Below the pieces are notes generated by a model, which saw only the letters and a list, made by a program, of their open reading frames with translations, was not told the origin of the DNA and did no database searches. From UMGS1532 sp045542355 (GTDB lineage: Bacteria > Bacillota > Clostridia > Oscillospirales > Acutalibacteraceae), in the NCBI GenBank assembly GCA_045542355.1, contig JAZQKX010000034.1, positions 62,001 to 126,000 on the forward strand: a DNA stretch of 64,000 nt, given 5' to 3'. Shown piece by piece: positions 53,292 to 61,184 of the stretch. Both the position numbers and the translations under genes were made by a program. Every line of letters starts with the position of its first letter. Position 1 is the stretch's first letter.

Positions 53292-53864
53292 ATGTTCAAT
53301 AGTAGTTTAAGCGGAAAACTATCTGAGGAAGAGCTGGTTAAGCTCATCAAATATGACGATAATAATGAAGCTTTAAGTATATTATTATCTATATATAAAC
53401 CATTCATTATCAATAAAATCCGCTCATTTCCTTTTAATGAATTTGATTTTGACGATGTATATCAAGAATGTGTGATTGGATTATATAACATAATTTTCGA
53501 TTATATCCAAGATAAGTCATCTTTTAGAACATTTGCATCAGTTTGCATTAATCGCATACTTATTTCTTTGTTTCGTGGAAAAAGTAATAAGTGTCGCATC
53601 CCACATGATTCAATAGTTGATTTTGATGAGTCGAATATTTCCTGTGATTTTGACACACCTGAGGTAATTTTAGAACGGTACGATAACTATGAAAACCTGC
53701 TCAATAAGGCTCGTGAACAGTTGTCACCTTTAGAACTTAGCGTGTTGATGAAGTTAGCTGATGGATTAAGCTATGCAGAAATATCAAAAACCATTGGTGT
53801 TTCTGTCAAATCTGTAGATAATGCTGTGCAGCGTATTCGTAAAAAATTTTCAAATCTGCTATAA
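53292..53864 (+). CDS. sigH: SigH-like RNA polymerase sigma factor
   Basis: The 190-residue protein has a sigma region 2 with DFDDVYQECVIGLYNIIFDY and SFRTFASVCINRILIS, then region 4 with LSPLELSVLMKLADGLSYAEIS and VKSVDNAVQRIRKKF. These resemble sigma-H (Spo0H), including the VKSxDNAxQR recognition-helix pattern. It may control early sporulation or competence-type genes. The start is uncertain between ATG 53292 and TTG 53271. In Firmicutes sigH precedes rpmG, secE and nusG; here a tRNA-like relic and a zinc-ribbon gene follow. Confidence 0.85.
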   Translation: MFNSSLSGKLSEEELVKLIKYDDNNEALSILLSIYKPFIINKIRSFPFNEFDFDDVYQECVIGLYNIIFDYIQDKSSFRTFASVCINRILISLFRGKSNKCRIPHDSIVDFDESNISCDFDTPEVILERYDNYENLLNKAREQLSPLELSVLMKLADGLSYAEISKTIGVSVKSVDNAVQRIRKKFSNLL

Positions 53865-53873
53865 ATTTATTAT

Positions 53874-53938
53874 GCCCAAAGTAGCTTAACAGTAGAGCGT
53901 TGATTTCAAAGATGTCGGTGCAAATCCGTCCAGGGGCG
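53874..53938 (+). other. Shortened tRNA-like sequence
   Basis: The 65-base stretch between sigH and the zinc-ribbon gene reads like a reduced tRNA. It has GCCC/GGGC acceptor-end pairing (53874-53877 with 53934-53937), a D-arm-like TAGCTTAACAGTAGAGCG, an anticodon-like TTGATTTCAAA and a T-arm-like GGTGCAAATCC. The acceptor stem has only four good pairs, the D-loop lacks GG, the anticodon stem is cut short and position 55 of the T loop is G. It is probably a tRNA relic or a leader structure rather than a working tRNA. Confidence 0.45.
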
Positions 53939-53967
53939 AAAAAACATTCCGAAAGAGGTACAAAAAC

Positions 53968-54246
53968 ATGTTCGAAGACAAGACACTGGTATGCAAGGAC
54001 TGCGGAAGTGAGTTCGTGTTCACAGCAGGTGAACAGGAGTTTTATGATTCCAAGGGCTTTGTAAATGAGCCGCAGCGTTGCAAGAGCTGCCGTGATGCTC
54101 GCAAAAACGCTGGAAGAGCTCCTAAAACCTATCATGAGGCTGTTTGTGCTTCATGTGGCGGTGTTGCAAAAGTTCCTTTCATGCCCAGAGAAGATCGCCC
54201 CGTTTATTGTAGCGAATGCTTCGCAAAGATGAAAGAAGAAGCTTAG
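53968..54246 (+). CDS. Small zinc-ribbon protein
   Basis: The 92-residue protein has four CxxC pairs: CKDC at residues 10-13, CKSC near 45-48, CASC near 66-69 and CSEC near 84-87. It matches a family of small zinc-ribbon proteins of unknown function in Firmicutes that carry the segment QEFYDSKGFVNEPQRCKSCR. It likely binds two zinc ions and nucleic acid or protein. The SD AAAGAGGT precedes ATG 53968. Confidence 0.85.
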   Translation: MFEDKTLVCKDCGSEFVFTAGEQEFYDSKGFVNEPQRCKSCRDARKNAGRAPKTYHEAVCASCGGVAKVPFMPREDRPVYCSECFAKMKEEA

Positions 54247-54270
54247 TTTTAATTTACAATTAAAAGAATT

Positions 54271-54306
54271 AACAGGTCATCTATTTAGATGGCCTGTTGT
54301 TTTTTA
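54271..54306. terminator. Terminator between the zinc-ribbon and dehydrogenase genes
   Basis: AACAGGTCATCTA at 54271-54283 pairs with TAGATGGCCTGTT at 54286-54298 with one G-U, followed by GTTTTTT. Placement between convergent genes suggests it is shared. Confidence 0.87.
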
Positions 54307-55038
54307 TCATATATATCCGCCGTCTGCTATTATGTTCTGTCCTGTAATAAAGGAAGATGAATTAGAAGCAAGAAACAGAGCAATATTTGCAATCTCCTCA
54401 GGTTCTCCGAGGCGGCACAAAGCGGTTGAATCAACTAAATCATCTATAGTAGCAGAATCAAGCGCTTTGTTCATGTCGGTTTTGATAACTCCCGGCGAGA
54501 TGCAGTTAACTCGTATTCCGCTTGGCCCAAGTTCCTTTGCAAGGGCCTGTGTAAACCCAACTAAACCTGCCTTAGATGTTGAATATGCCACCTCACAGGA
54601 TGCGCCTGAAACGCCCCAAATAGAAGAAATATTTATAATAGCACCAGATTTAGATTTAATAAAATAGGGGAGAAGCGATTTACTAAGATAAAATGCCGAA
54701 GATAGATCGGTGTTAATTATTCGATTCCAATCTTCGAAGCTTGTGTCGTTGATAGGGGAGATGAGAGATATACCTGCGTTATTAACAAGAACATCAACTC
54801 CACCAAAGCGTTTTATAAAAGCATCAGCCAAATTTTCGCATTGCTTCCAATCTGAAACGTCGAATTTAAACAGTTCAGCCTCAACGCCTAAATCCAGTAT
54901 TTCTTTTTTTACTTCTGCAGCGGCTTTGTCAGAGGTATTGTAATTTACTCCAATATCATATCCATTTTTGGCAAAATTGAGAGCTATAGCTCTGCCTATT
55001 CCTCGGGAGGCGCCGGTAATCAAAACCTTTTTTCTCAT
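54307..55038 (-). CDS. Short-chain dehydrogenase/reductase, FabG-like
   Basis: The 243-residue protein has the SDR nucleotide-binding motif TGASRGIGRAIA at residues 8-19, NNAGIS near 87, the catalytic Ser in NISSIWG and YSTSKAG with Tyr and Lys, ending in ITGQNIIADGGYI. It is close to 3-oxoacyl-ACP reductases but stands alone, outside a fatty-acid cluster, so the substrate is not certain. The start ATG is at 55038 (SD GAGG). Confidence 0.88.
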   Translation of the reverse strand: MRKKVLITGASRGIGRAIALNFAKNGYDIGVNYNTSDKAAAEVKKEILDLGVEAELFKFDVSDWKQCENLADAFIKRFGGVDVLVNNAGISLISPINDTSFEDWNRIINTDLSSAFYLSKSLLPYFIKSKSGAIINISSIWGVSGASCEVAYSTSKAGLVGFTQALAKELGPSGIRVNCISPGVIKTDMNKALDSATIDDLVDSTALCRLGEPEEIANIALFLASNSSSFITGQNIIADGGYI

Positions 55039-55101
55039 TATAAACCTCTAAATTTTTTATTTTAGTATATACCTTTTTGGGCGATTAGTCAACTATATTT
55101 A

Positions 55102-55194
55102 GTTAACATAACCTATGTTGAAAACTATTGGGATCGGTTTACATAATAAGTTTACATAAAACGTACGATTATGCTCATTTAATGGTTGACATAA
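55102..55194 (+). repeat. Four copies of GTTNACATAA, operator-like
   Basis: GTTAACATAA (55102-55111), GTTTACATAA (55137-55146 and 55150-55159) and GTTGACATAA (55185-55194) all fit GTTNACATAA. The last overlaps the -35 box of the promoter of the SpoIIM-like gene, and the array lies between that gene and the divergent dehydrogenase. The regulator is unknown. Confidence 0.45.
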
Positions 55195-55214
55195 TACTTA
55201 TTTTATAGTATTAT
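55186..55214 (+). promoter_or_regulatory. Sigma-A-type promoter of the SpoIIM-like/xerD unit
   Basis: TTGACA at 55186-55191 and TATTAT at 55209-55214 are 17 bases apart. The expected transcript begins near 55221. Confidence 0.7.
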
Positions 55215-55220
55215 AATTTT

Positions 55221-55281
55221 ACCTCCCTCAAAAAAGGAATTTCGATGCTTCTCAACGCATATCTATTGAAAGAGGGAAGGT
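55221..55281 (+). promoter_or_regulatory. Leader hairpin masking the SD of the SpoIIM-like gene
   Basis: ACCTCCCTC at 55221-55229 can pair with GAGGGAAGGT at 55272-55281 with a single bulged A. The 3' arm contains the SD AAGGT. An inner ATGC/GCAT pair (55245-55248 with 55257-55260) extends the structure. The predicted transcript starts almost exactly at the 5' arm. Confidence 0.5.
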
Positions 55282-55287
55282 GTAATA

Positions 55288-55917
55288 ATGATAGGGACAA
55301 CCTTAAATTTTAAGCCAAGTAGAAGTTTCAAATTCACTAAAACAGATTTAATTGTTCTATTTGTGTTGCTTTCTTTTTTAGTGGGATATACAATAGGAAT
55401 CTCACTTATATGTCGTGATAATTCTGTTATTTGCAATTTTGCTCAAAGAATGTTCCAGAAGATGAATTCGATACAAAACGGAAGTACCTTTTGGTATCGA
55501 ACCTTGATGGCTATAATTTCCTTTTGTCCATACATAGTTATTGCTTATATGTTTGGTACTAGCATTTTGGGTTGCGCTGTTTTACCGTCTGTATGCACGA
55601 CAAAGGGCTTTTTCGACGGAATATTAGTTGCTTATATTTATCAAAATTACTCTTTGAGCGGTATGGGATACACCGTCTTGATTTTAGCGCCGTTTTTGGT
55701 TTTATCTACCTTTTTGTTGATTTTAGCCTGTAGGGAGTCGGTATGTTTCTCCAGCAGAATTTTAATGAACACATTACCGAGAGGTACTTCATATAATCTT
55801 TCAGGAGATTTTAAGCTTTATAGTTTCAGATACATTTTTCTGCTGATTTTAAGTATAGTTGTTTCAATATTTAATTCTATTTTATCAGCAATATTTGTTA
55901 GTTATTTTAATTTTTAA
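55288..55917 (+). CDS. SpoIIM-like multi-pass membrane protein
   Basis: The 209-residue protein has about five membrane segments, near residues 20-42, 72-92, 95-120, 130-152 and 183-205. The layout and segments such as GTSILG and TTKGFFDGILVAYIYQNYSLSGMG resemble SpoIIM, part of the DMP peptidoglycan hydrolase complex needed for engulfment. In Bacillus spoIIM lies a few genes upstream of xerD, and here xerD follows nine bases later. Sequence similarity is modest, so the call rests partly on context. Confidence 0.6.
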   Translation: MIGTTLNFKPSRSFKFTKTDLIVLFVLLSFLVGYTIGISLICRDNSVICNFAQRMFQKMNSIQNGSTFWYRTLMAIISFCPYIVIAYMFGTSILGCAVLPSVCTTKGFFDGILVAYIYQNYSLSGMGYTVLILAPFLVLSTFLLILACRESVCFSSRILMNTLPRGTSYNLSGDFKLYSFRYIFLLILSIVVSIFNSILSAIFVSYFNF

Positions 55918-55926
55918 GAGGTAAAA

Positions 55927-56814
55927 ATGAAGGAGTTTTTAAATGAATTTATCAGTTATTTAAAACTGGTAAAAAAATCATCTGCCAATACTGTGGATTC
56001 TTACCAAAGGGATCTTCTGCAGTATATGAATTATCTGGAAAAGAACAATATTAATAACCCTACAACAGTTTCTAATGAAACTGTTTCTGAGTATATTTCT
56101 TCGCTTTCTCGATCTGGAAAATCTGCATCCACCGTTACCCGAGCCACTTCCTCGATTAAAGCTTACTACAAGTTTTTAAATTCGATTAATAAACGTCAAG
56201 ATATACCTGTGCTTAATGTAAATACAACTACACAAGCCAAAAGTTTACCGATTATTCTTGACCTGCCTGAAATTCAAGCACTGCTTGACCAACCGGATAC
56301 CGGAGATATAAAAGGAATTCGCGATAAGGCAATGCTGGAGACTTTATATGCCACGGGAATTAAGGTTTCGGAGTTAATTTCTCTTACGATTGAAGATGTT
56401 AATCTTCAGGTTGGATTTATTAAATCTGGGAAGGGTAAGAACGAGCGAATCGTTCCGCTTCACAAGGGCGCGATTAAAATTCTTTCTCTATACATAAATC
56501 AAATCAGACCAGCTATTGTTTCTGATTTTAACAACAGCATTCTTTTTACTAACATGAACGGCTCGGTAATGACGAGACAGGGCTTTTGGAAGATACTGAA
56601 AGGCTATGCTAAATCAGCAGGTATTGAAAAAGATATAACGCCACATTCTATCCGTCATTCCTTTGCCTATCATATGCTTGAAAACGGAGCGGATATAGAG
56701 GACATTAAGGATTTACTGGGACACGTCGATATATCATCTACCCAGATTTACACACAGATTATTAAGAGCAAATACTCAAAATCCTATTCAAAATTTCACC
56801 CTTTAGCAAGATAA
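55927..56814 (+). CDS. xerD: XerD-like tyrosine recombinase with Arg-to-Lys change
   Basis: The 295-residue protein has an N-terminal SAM-like core-binding domain and a C-terminal catalytic domain. His240 and Arg243 (HSIRHS), His266 (LLGH) and nucleophile Tyr275 (TQIYT) are present, with the beta-hairpin lysine in GKGKNERIVPL. The first catalytic arginine, normally in TGLRVSEL, is Lys146 here (TGIKVSEL). Context after a SpoIIM-like gene favours the chromosomal dimer-resolution XerD. Whether the Lys form is active cannot be read from sequence. Confidence 0.85.
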   Translation: MKEFLNEFISYLKLVKKSSANTVDSYQRDLLQYMNYLEKNNINNPTTVSNETVSEYISSLSRSGKSASTVTRATSSIKAYYKFLNSINKRQDIPVLNVNTTTQAKSLPIILDLPEIQALLDQPDTGDIKGIRDKAMLETLYATGIKVSELISLTIEDVNLQVGFIKSGKGKNERIVPLHKGAIKILSLYINQIRPAIVSDFNNSILFTNMNGSVMTRQGFWKILKGYAKSAGIEKDITPHSIRHSFAYHMLENGADIEDIKDLLGHVDISSTQIYTQIIKSKYSKSYSKFHPLAR

Positions 56815-56834
56815 AAATTCAGGAGTTTTAAATT

Positions 56835-57806
56835 ATGTCTTTATTATATAATCAGCAAAAAGAAGGAAAAGGAGTTTATAAGAATCAAAAGCGAGGCTTT
56901 TTTGATTGTCTTAGCATTTTCTTTACAAAATTTAAAGAGCTTATACTTTCTAATATCGTATTTTGTTTACATCTGCTTCCGCTTATGTGCTTATCAGCGC
57001 TTATAGCTCTTTGTGTATTTCCTGACACAAATTTACTAAATATGGAATTTGAATTCCAATTTGTTTATCAGGTGATGCTTATACCGATTCCATTTGCATT
57101 AGTAGGACCAGCCGTGTGCGGATTAACCAGAATCACCAGAGATATCGGTAGGGAAGAGCATGTGTTCATTTGGTCGGATTTCTTTGCTACATTTAAAAGA
57201 TGCTTTTGGAAAGGTATAGCTGTTTCGGCATTACAGTATGTTTTTTACATTGCTGCATCATTTGCTTTCATGGTTTACTGGGGTAGTTGGTTGTTCTTTT
57301 CTGTAGCCTTTATAGCAACATTATATTTTGCGCTTATGCAAAAATACATTTACCTGATGACCGTATCTTTGAATTTAAATGTTTTTAAAATGTACAAAAA
57401 TGCTTTTTTCCTTATATTAGTTTCTTTGAAAAAAAGCTTGATTGCATTAATGTTTATAATTATAAGCATAGCTCTTTTGATTGTATATATATTAACATCT
57501 CAAATTGCTTCTTACGCAATCATATTTTTAGTTGCAATGCTTTTGCTATTGCATTTTTCGGTACCGCGTCTCTTTATAAACTATTATTGTTTTAAGGTTA
57601 TAATCAACGAAGTGGTTGAACCATTTTATAAAGAAAACAAGCAAGAGCTGGTTAAAGAGGAGTTTAAAGAAAAAGAAAAACCCGATAAATATACCGACAG
57701 CGCCAATATCTCTGAAAAGAGTGAATATGTGTATGAAAATGGAAAACTGATAAAGCGAGAAGTTGCAGAAACTGCAGCAATTTTTGAAGATGGTATCAAG
57801 GAATAA
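56835..57806 (+). CDS. DUF624/YesL-like membrane protein
   Basis: The 323-residue protein has about six membrane segments up to residue 250 and a charged cytoplasmic tail with EFKEKEKPDK. The segment GPAVCGLTRITRDIGREEHVFIWSDFFATFKR near residues 94-125 is typical of the DUF624 (YesL) family, whose members often accompany sugar transporters. No transporter is adjacent here, so its role is open. It follows xerD by 20 bases and ends at a strong terminator. Confidence 0.75.
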   Translation: MSLLYNQQKEGKGVYKNQKRGFFDCLSIFFTKFKELILSNIVFCLHLLPLMCLSALIALCVFPDTNLLNMEFEFQFVYQVMLIPIPFALVGPAVCGLTRITRDIGREEHVFIWSDFFATFKRCFWKGIAVSALQYVFYIAASFAFMVYWGSWLFFSVAFIATLYFALMQKYIYLMTVSLNLNVFKMYKNAFFLILVSLKKSLIALMFIIISIALLIVYILTSQIASYAIIFLVAMLLLLHFSVPRLFINYYCFKVIINEVVEPFYKENKQELVKEEFKEKEKPDKYTDSANISEKSEYVYENGKLIKREVAETAAIFEDGIKE

Positions 57807-57812
57807 TAAAAC

Positions 57813-57843
57813 AAAAAGTCAGCCAAAATTGGCTGACTTTTTA
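57813..57843. terminator. Bidirectional terminator between convergent genes
   Basis: A perfect 14-base stem, AAAAAGTCAGCCAA (57813-57826) with its complement at 57829-57842, has A- and T-runs at both ends. It overlaps the stop codon of the minus-strand recombinase. Confidence 0.9.
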
Positions 57844-58821
57844 GTCTTTTTTTGCTTTAATTTTGGACAATGGATTTGCAGCCGTTGCCGCTTCGATTTG
57901 CTTATCGGAGACATGGGTGTATATCTGGGTGGTACCCAGATTTTCATGACCTAAGATGTTTTGTATAACACGTATATCTACGCCGCCTTTTTGATACATA
58001 AGGGTGGCTGCGGTGTGTCGTAGTTTGTGGGTAGAATACCCTTGACCTGATAAACCGCATTTTTCAAATGTTGACTTAACAATATATTGAACTGTTTTAT
58101 TGCTAATGCGAGATTTACGCTTAGAAAGGAAGAGTGCGTCATTATCTTTTGCCAAAACGCCTTCCGTTGGTCTTTGTTCAAGGTAATTATTAATAGCGTC
58201 TAAACAAGCATCATTAAGATATACGATACGTTCTTTGTTGCCCTTACCGACTACACGAAGTGTGTGGTCGGGGCGAATGCTGGAAATATTGAGATTACAA
58301 AGCTCGGATAGGCGAAGCCCACAATTTAAGAATAAAACCATCATACAATAATCACGTTCCTTAAAAGGACCGTCTACAGCTCGAAGGAACATAAGGGATT
58401 CGTCAAGATCTAAGTATTTAGGTAAAGATTTCTTCAATTTAGGAGTTTCGAGCAATTCGGCTGGATTATGGTCTATAAGGTTTTTATTTGTGTGTAAGTA
58501 TTTAAAAAAGATTCGCAATGTAGAGGTTTTTCTGGCACGGGTGGTTGAGCTATTACCGCGTTCGTTTTTACAGTAAACAAGGAATTGATATAAATCATTT
58601 AACGTAACAGCTTTAATCATATCTATGGTAACGTCATAAATATTTGCAGAATTAAATTCATCGTCAGAAACTAAACCATTTGTTAAGAGAATATATCTGA
58701 AAAAAGTTCTGAGGTCTAAATAGTATTCATCTAATGATTTATTGGATTTACCGCGCACAATCTCGCTATACGTAAGGAAGTCCGCAATAATAGTAGGAGC
58801 CCGTTTTCTATCATTATCCAC
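57841..58821 (-). CDS. xerC: Tyrosine recombinase, XerC/XerD family
   Basis: The 326-residue recombinase has all catalytic residues: Arg in NCGLRLSEL, Lys in GKGNKERIVYL, His and Arg in HKLRHTAA, His in ILGHE and Tyr in TQIYTH. I choose GTG 58821 as start because GAGGGGAG lies ten bases upstream and a TATAAT lies further upstream; a longer frame back to 58887 would include that -10. No att-like repeats or phage genes are adjacent, so a chromosomal Xer role is more likely than an integrase. Confidence 0.85.
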   Translation of the reverse strand: MDNDRKRAPTIIADFLTYSEIVRGKSNKSLDEYYLDLRTFFRYILLTNGLVSDDEFNSANIYDVTIDMIKAVTLNDLYQFLVYCKNERGNSSTTRARKTSTLRIFFKYLHTNKNLIDHNPAELLETPKLKKSLPKYLDLDESLMFLRAVDGPFKERDYCMMVLFLNCGLRLSELCNLNISSIRPDHTLRVVGKGNKERIVYLNDACLDAINNYLEQRPTEGVLAKDNDALFLSKRKSRISNKTVQYIVKSTFEKCGLSGQGYSTHKLRHTAATLMYQKGGVDIRVIQNILGHENLGTTQIYTHVSDKQIEAATAANPLSKIKAKKD

Positions 58822-58883
58822 CTGATTTCCACTCCCCTCTATTATACAAAACTTTGATTTTGTATAATTAGATATAGAATTTT

Positions 58884-58912
58884 CCAAGGGGGCATTACTA
58901 TATTCCCCCTGG
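58884..58912. other. GC-rich inverted repeat upstream of xerC
   Basis: CCAAGGGGG at 58884-58892 pairs with CCCCCTGG at 58905-58912 with one bulge. It lies between the amidase stop and the recombinase promoter. On the minus strand no T-run follows, so it is a poor terminator. A terminator with read-through or a protein site are both possible. Confidence 0.35.
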
Positions 58913-58919
58913 TTTATTC

Positions 58920-59579
58920 TTAATTTTCAGCAGAGTTAAGGTTTTCTGAGCTTACCTGAACGTCTGCTTTAATTCTTTCCCATTCTTCTGGATTCTCAAC
59001 GTAATATATCGGACAAAGCTTTCCTGATACATCATAATGCCGGATTATATCCTCTGCAGACATGTTTAGCGAATTACATAGCCAGGTTAACAATTTAATT
59101 AAACTTGAATAGGTTAATTCGCTGTATCTGCCACTGTCGTCGGGATGACAAACTTCAATAGATATTGTATCAAAATTTCTATGATTACTTGCTGCGGAAA
59201 TTTCATTCAACGGAAGACATTGAACTATCTCCCCTTCTAAGCCTACCACAAAATGAGAACTTACATCGGTGCCGTCGTTATTGAAATAATCCCTGTTTTG
59301 CTTAGCGGTAGTGTTGGGATTTCCAACATAATGAACTACTATATTATTTAGTTGTGTAAGAGTTCTACCTGTCCGGGCTGAATCGTGAATATCGATCACA
59401 TCATATTCAATCCAGTCTGGGGTCTGTAATACACTTAATTGCTGGATTCGTTGTTTCTGTATATATTTTGAATGTAGCTTCGGAAATATTGTAAATATGG
59501 AAACTGTTGCAACAATCAAGCAAATAATCAAGATTATAATTGCCTTGAATTTAGGCTTTGAATAATGTTTTTTAACCAT
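58920..59579 (-). CDS. Membrane-anchored N-acetylmuramoyl-L-alanine amidase (Amidase_2)
   Basis: The 219-residue protein has an N-terminal membrane anchor at about residues 12-35. The Amidase_2 domain follows, with zinc ligands in IVVHYVGN, the DVSSHFVVGLEGEIVQCLP segment and the C-terminal HYDVSGKLCP, where Cys sits in the position often used as a metal ligand (HxxxxxKxCP). It cleaves the glycan-peptide bond of peptidoglycan. ATG 59579 is chosen; a longer frame to 59639 overlaps the upstream WYL gene. Confidence 0.88.
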   Translation of the reverse strand: MVKKHYSKPKFKAIIILIICLIVATVSIFTIFPKLHSKYIQKQRIQQLSVLQTPDWIEYDVIDIHDSARTGRTLTQLNNIVVHYVGNPNTTAKQNRDYFNNDGTDVSSHFVVGLEGEIVQCLPLNEISAASNHRNFDTISIEVCHPDDSGRYSELTYSSLIKLLTWLCNSLNMSAEDIIRHYDVSGKLCPIYYVENPEEWERIKADVQVSSENLNSAEN

Positions 59580-59583
59580 TTTA

Positions 59584-60591
59584 TTATTTGTCCATGTAGA
59601 TTCCTTGAATGGCTTTAATGCGTTCTTTAACATCTTCACGCAGCTCTGGTGGTGAAATTGCCTCGATATCTCCCCCGAACTGAAGCAACCACGATATCAG
59701 TCCGTGGCTTATATTGGCCTTGGTAGTAAATGTGAATGTGTCGTCGTCGTTTGGTCTTAAATAAAGTTTATCACCGAAACGGTCTACAACCTGCTCCAGC
59801 ATGGAAAGTTTACATTTAAGCTCTATTGTCTTTAGCTCTCCGCCGAACATATTGAAGGTTTTTCGTGAATAATCTGCAATATCAAAAAATGTTTTATATT
59901 CACTGACCTCACTGAAATGACGAATAGGTTCTTTAGCGACCGTCACCTTTTTCATTCTATCCAGTCTTAAATGTACGAGGTTATCATATTTATCTATATT
60001 ACCAACAAGATAATAATGGTCGTTTTCCCAGAGTAATGCATATGGACTTACGGTAAGCTCACGGATGTTTTCGCAGATTCTGTTATTATCCCCTAAGCTT
60101 CTGCGGATATATGTAAGCTGAATTCTTTTGTGGGTATTCATTGCATTGTTGATGTTATCGATGGTGTAATATATTTCCTCATTGTCACACTTATTACGAT
60201 TTTCAATAAATACCCTTTTATTAATTTCCTTTGACTGCCAATTACTGACTAAACTACCAAGCTTTTTAACAAGCTGTTGAGTTTTTTTAGGAGTTATAAA
60301 GTTGGCAGATTCAACTGCATCAATAAGCAGGGATACTTCTGGCAGGTCGAATTCTCTTGAGCCAATAAAATAGCCGAATTTTGGAGTTCTGGTTTTTATG
60401 ATATCAATACCAAAATCTTCTAAAACAGCAATATCGTCATAAATACTTTTACGTTCACTTTCTATTGAATAGAGTTCGTTGAGTTTGTCGCATATTTCCG
60501 TGGCTCCTAAAGGGTGCATTTCATCGGTATATGCCTTCAGTATTTCCAAGATGCATAATAACTTAATTTTTTGTTTAGGATTACCTGCCAT
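59584..60591 (-). CDS. WYL-domain transcriptional regulator
   Basis: The 335-residue protein has an N-terminal helix-turn-helix of the HTH_11 type (residues about 8-60, LGATEICDKLNELY), a WYL domain around residues 165-235 (LLWENDHYYLVGNIDKYDNLVHLRLDRM) and a WCX-like C terminus. WYL regulators respond to nucleotides or nucleic acids and often control DNA-repair or defence genes. No such genes are adjacent, so the targets are unknown. It starts where the Toprim gene stops, with a one-base overlap. Confidence 0.9.
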   Translation of the reverse strand: MAGNPKQKIKLLCILEILKAYTDEMHPLGATEICDKLNELYSIESERKSIYDDIAVLEDFGIDIIKTRTPKFGYFIGSREFDLPEVSLLIDAVESANFITPKKTQQLVKKLGSLVSNWQSKEINKRVFIENRNKCDNEEIYYTIDNINNAMNTHKRIQLTYIRRSLGDNNRICENIRELTVSPYALLWENDHYYLVGNIDKYDNLVHLRLDRMKKVTVAKEPIRHFSEVSEYKTFFDIADYSRKTFNMFGGELKTIELKCKLSMLEQVVDRFGDKLYLRPNDDDTFTFTTKANISHGLISWLLQFGGDIEAISPPELREDVKERIKAIQGIYMDK

Positions 60592-61184
60592 CAGGCTTCC
60601 CTCCTTAACTCATTAATGATATTTTCCAATTCGGATTTTGACATTTGCATTTGCAAAATTTTTAGTAAATTATTTTTAGACAGACATGTTGGAAGATTAA
60701 GCCTTTTTAATAAAGCCGTTCTAAGGCTTTTGCTGTCTTTTCCGCCTGTGATTCCAAGATTATATAGAGTTGAATCTGAAATTGTATTATGTTGCAATAT
60801 ACCGTTAACACTGCTAATTCCGCATTTTTTTAATGCTTCAACGATAATATCCTTATCTACGCCCTCTACACCCAAAAAACCCTGTTTAGATGGCACGGTT
60901 TTTCTTTTTTCTTTTCCTAAAACCTCGGGTATATAAGCATTATATACAGTGCCTTTTGATGCGATATCTTGAATTTTGTTCCTTAATTGCAACCCTGCAT
61001 AATCACTATCGGTCATAATAATAATACCACAGGTCTCTGCGAGGTGTTTTATTAGTTCAGCCTTTTCTTTATCTTTAAATATCTGAAAGCCGTTTACCTC
61101 AATGATTAATGTATCCACAATGCTGGATAGCTTTATTTTATCATATTTGCCCTCGACGATAACGGCTTGTGTCAGCTTAATCAT
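60591..61184 (-). CDS. Toprim-domain protein, RNase M5-like
   Basis: The 197-residue protein has a Toprim domain with the catalytic Glu in VIVEGKYDK and the Asp pair in MTDSDYAG, followed by a C-terminal DUF4093-like part with GFLGVEGVDKDIIVEAL. RNase M5 (RnmV) matures 5S rRNA and has this architecture. The family also includes M5-like proteins of unproven function, so I leave the symbol empty. It overlaps holA by four bases. Confidence 0.85.
   Translation of the reverse strand: MIKLTQAVIVEGKYDKIKLSSIVDTLIIEVNGFQIFKDKEKAELIKHLAETCGIIIMTDSDYAGLQLRNKIQDIASKGTVYNAYIPEVLGKEKRKTVPSKQGFLGVEGVDKDIIVEALKKCGISSVNGILQHNTISDSTLYNLGITGGKDSKSLRTALLKRLNLPTCLSKNNLLKILQMQMSKSELENIINELRREA

Noticed and set aside
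53874..53938. Functional tRNA gene
   Set aside because: The acceptor and anticodon stems are incomplete, the D loop lacks GG and the element is too short, so it is recorded as tRNA-like only.
57841..58821. Recombinase considered as a phage or island integrase
   Set aside because: No tRNA target, att repeats, excisionase or phage genes lie nearby, and the flanks are housekeeping genes.
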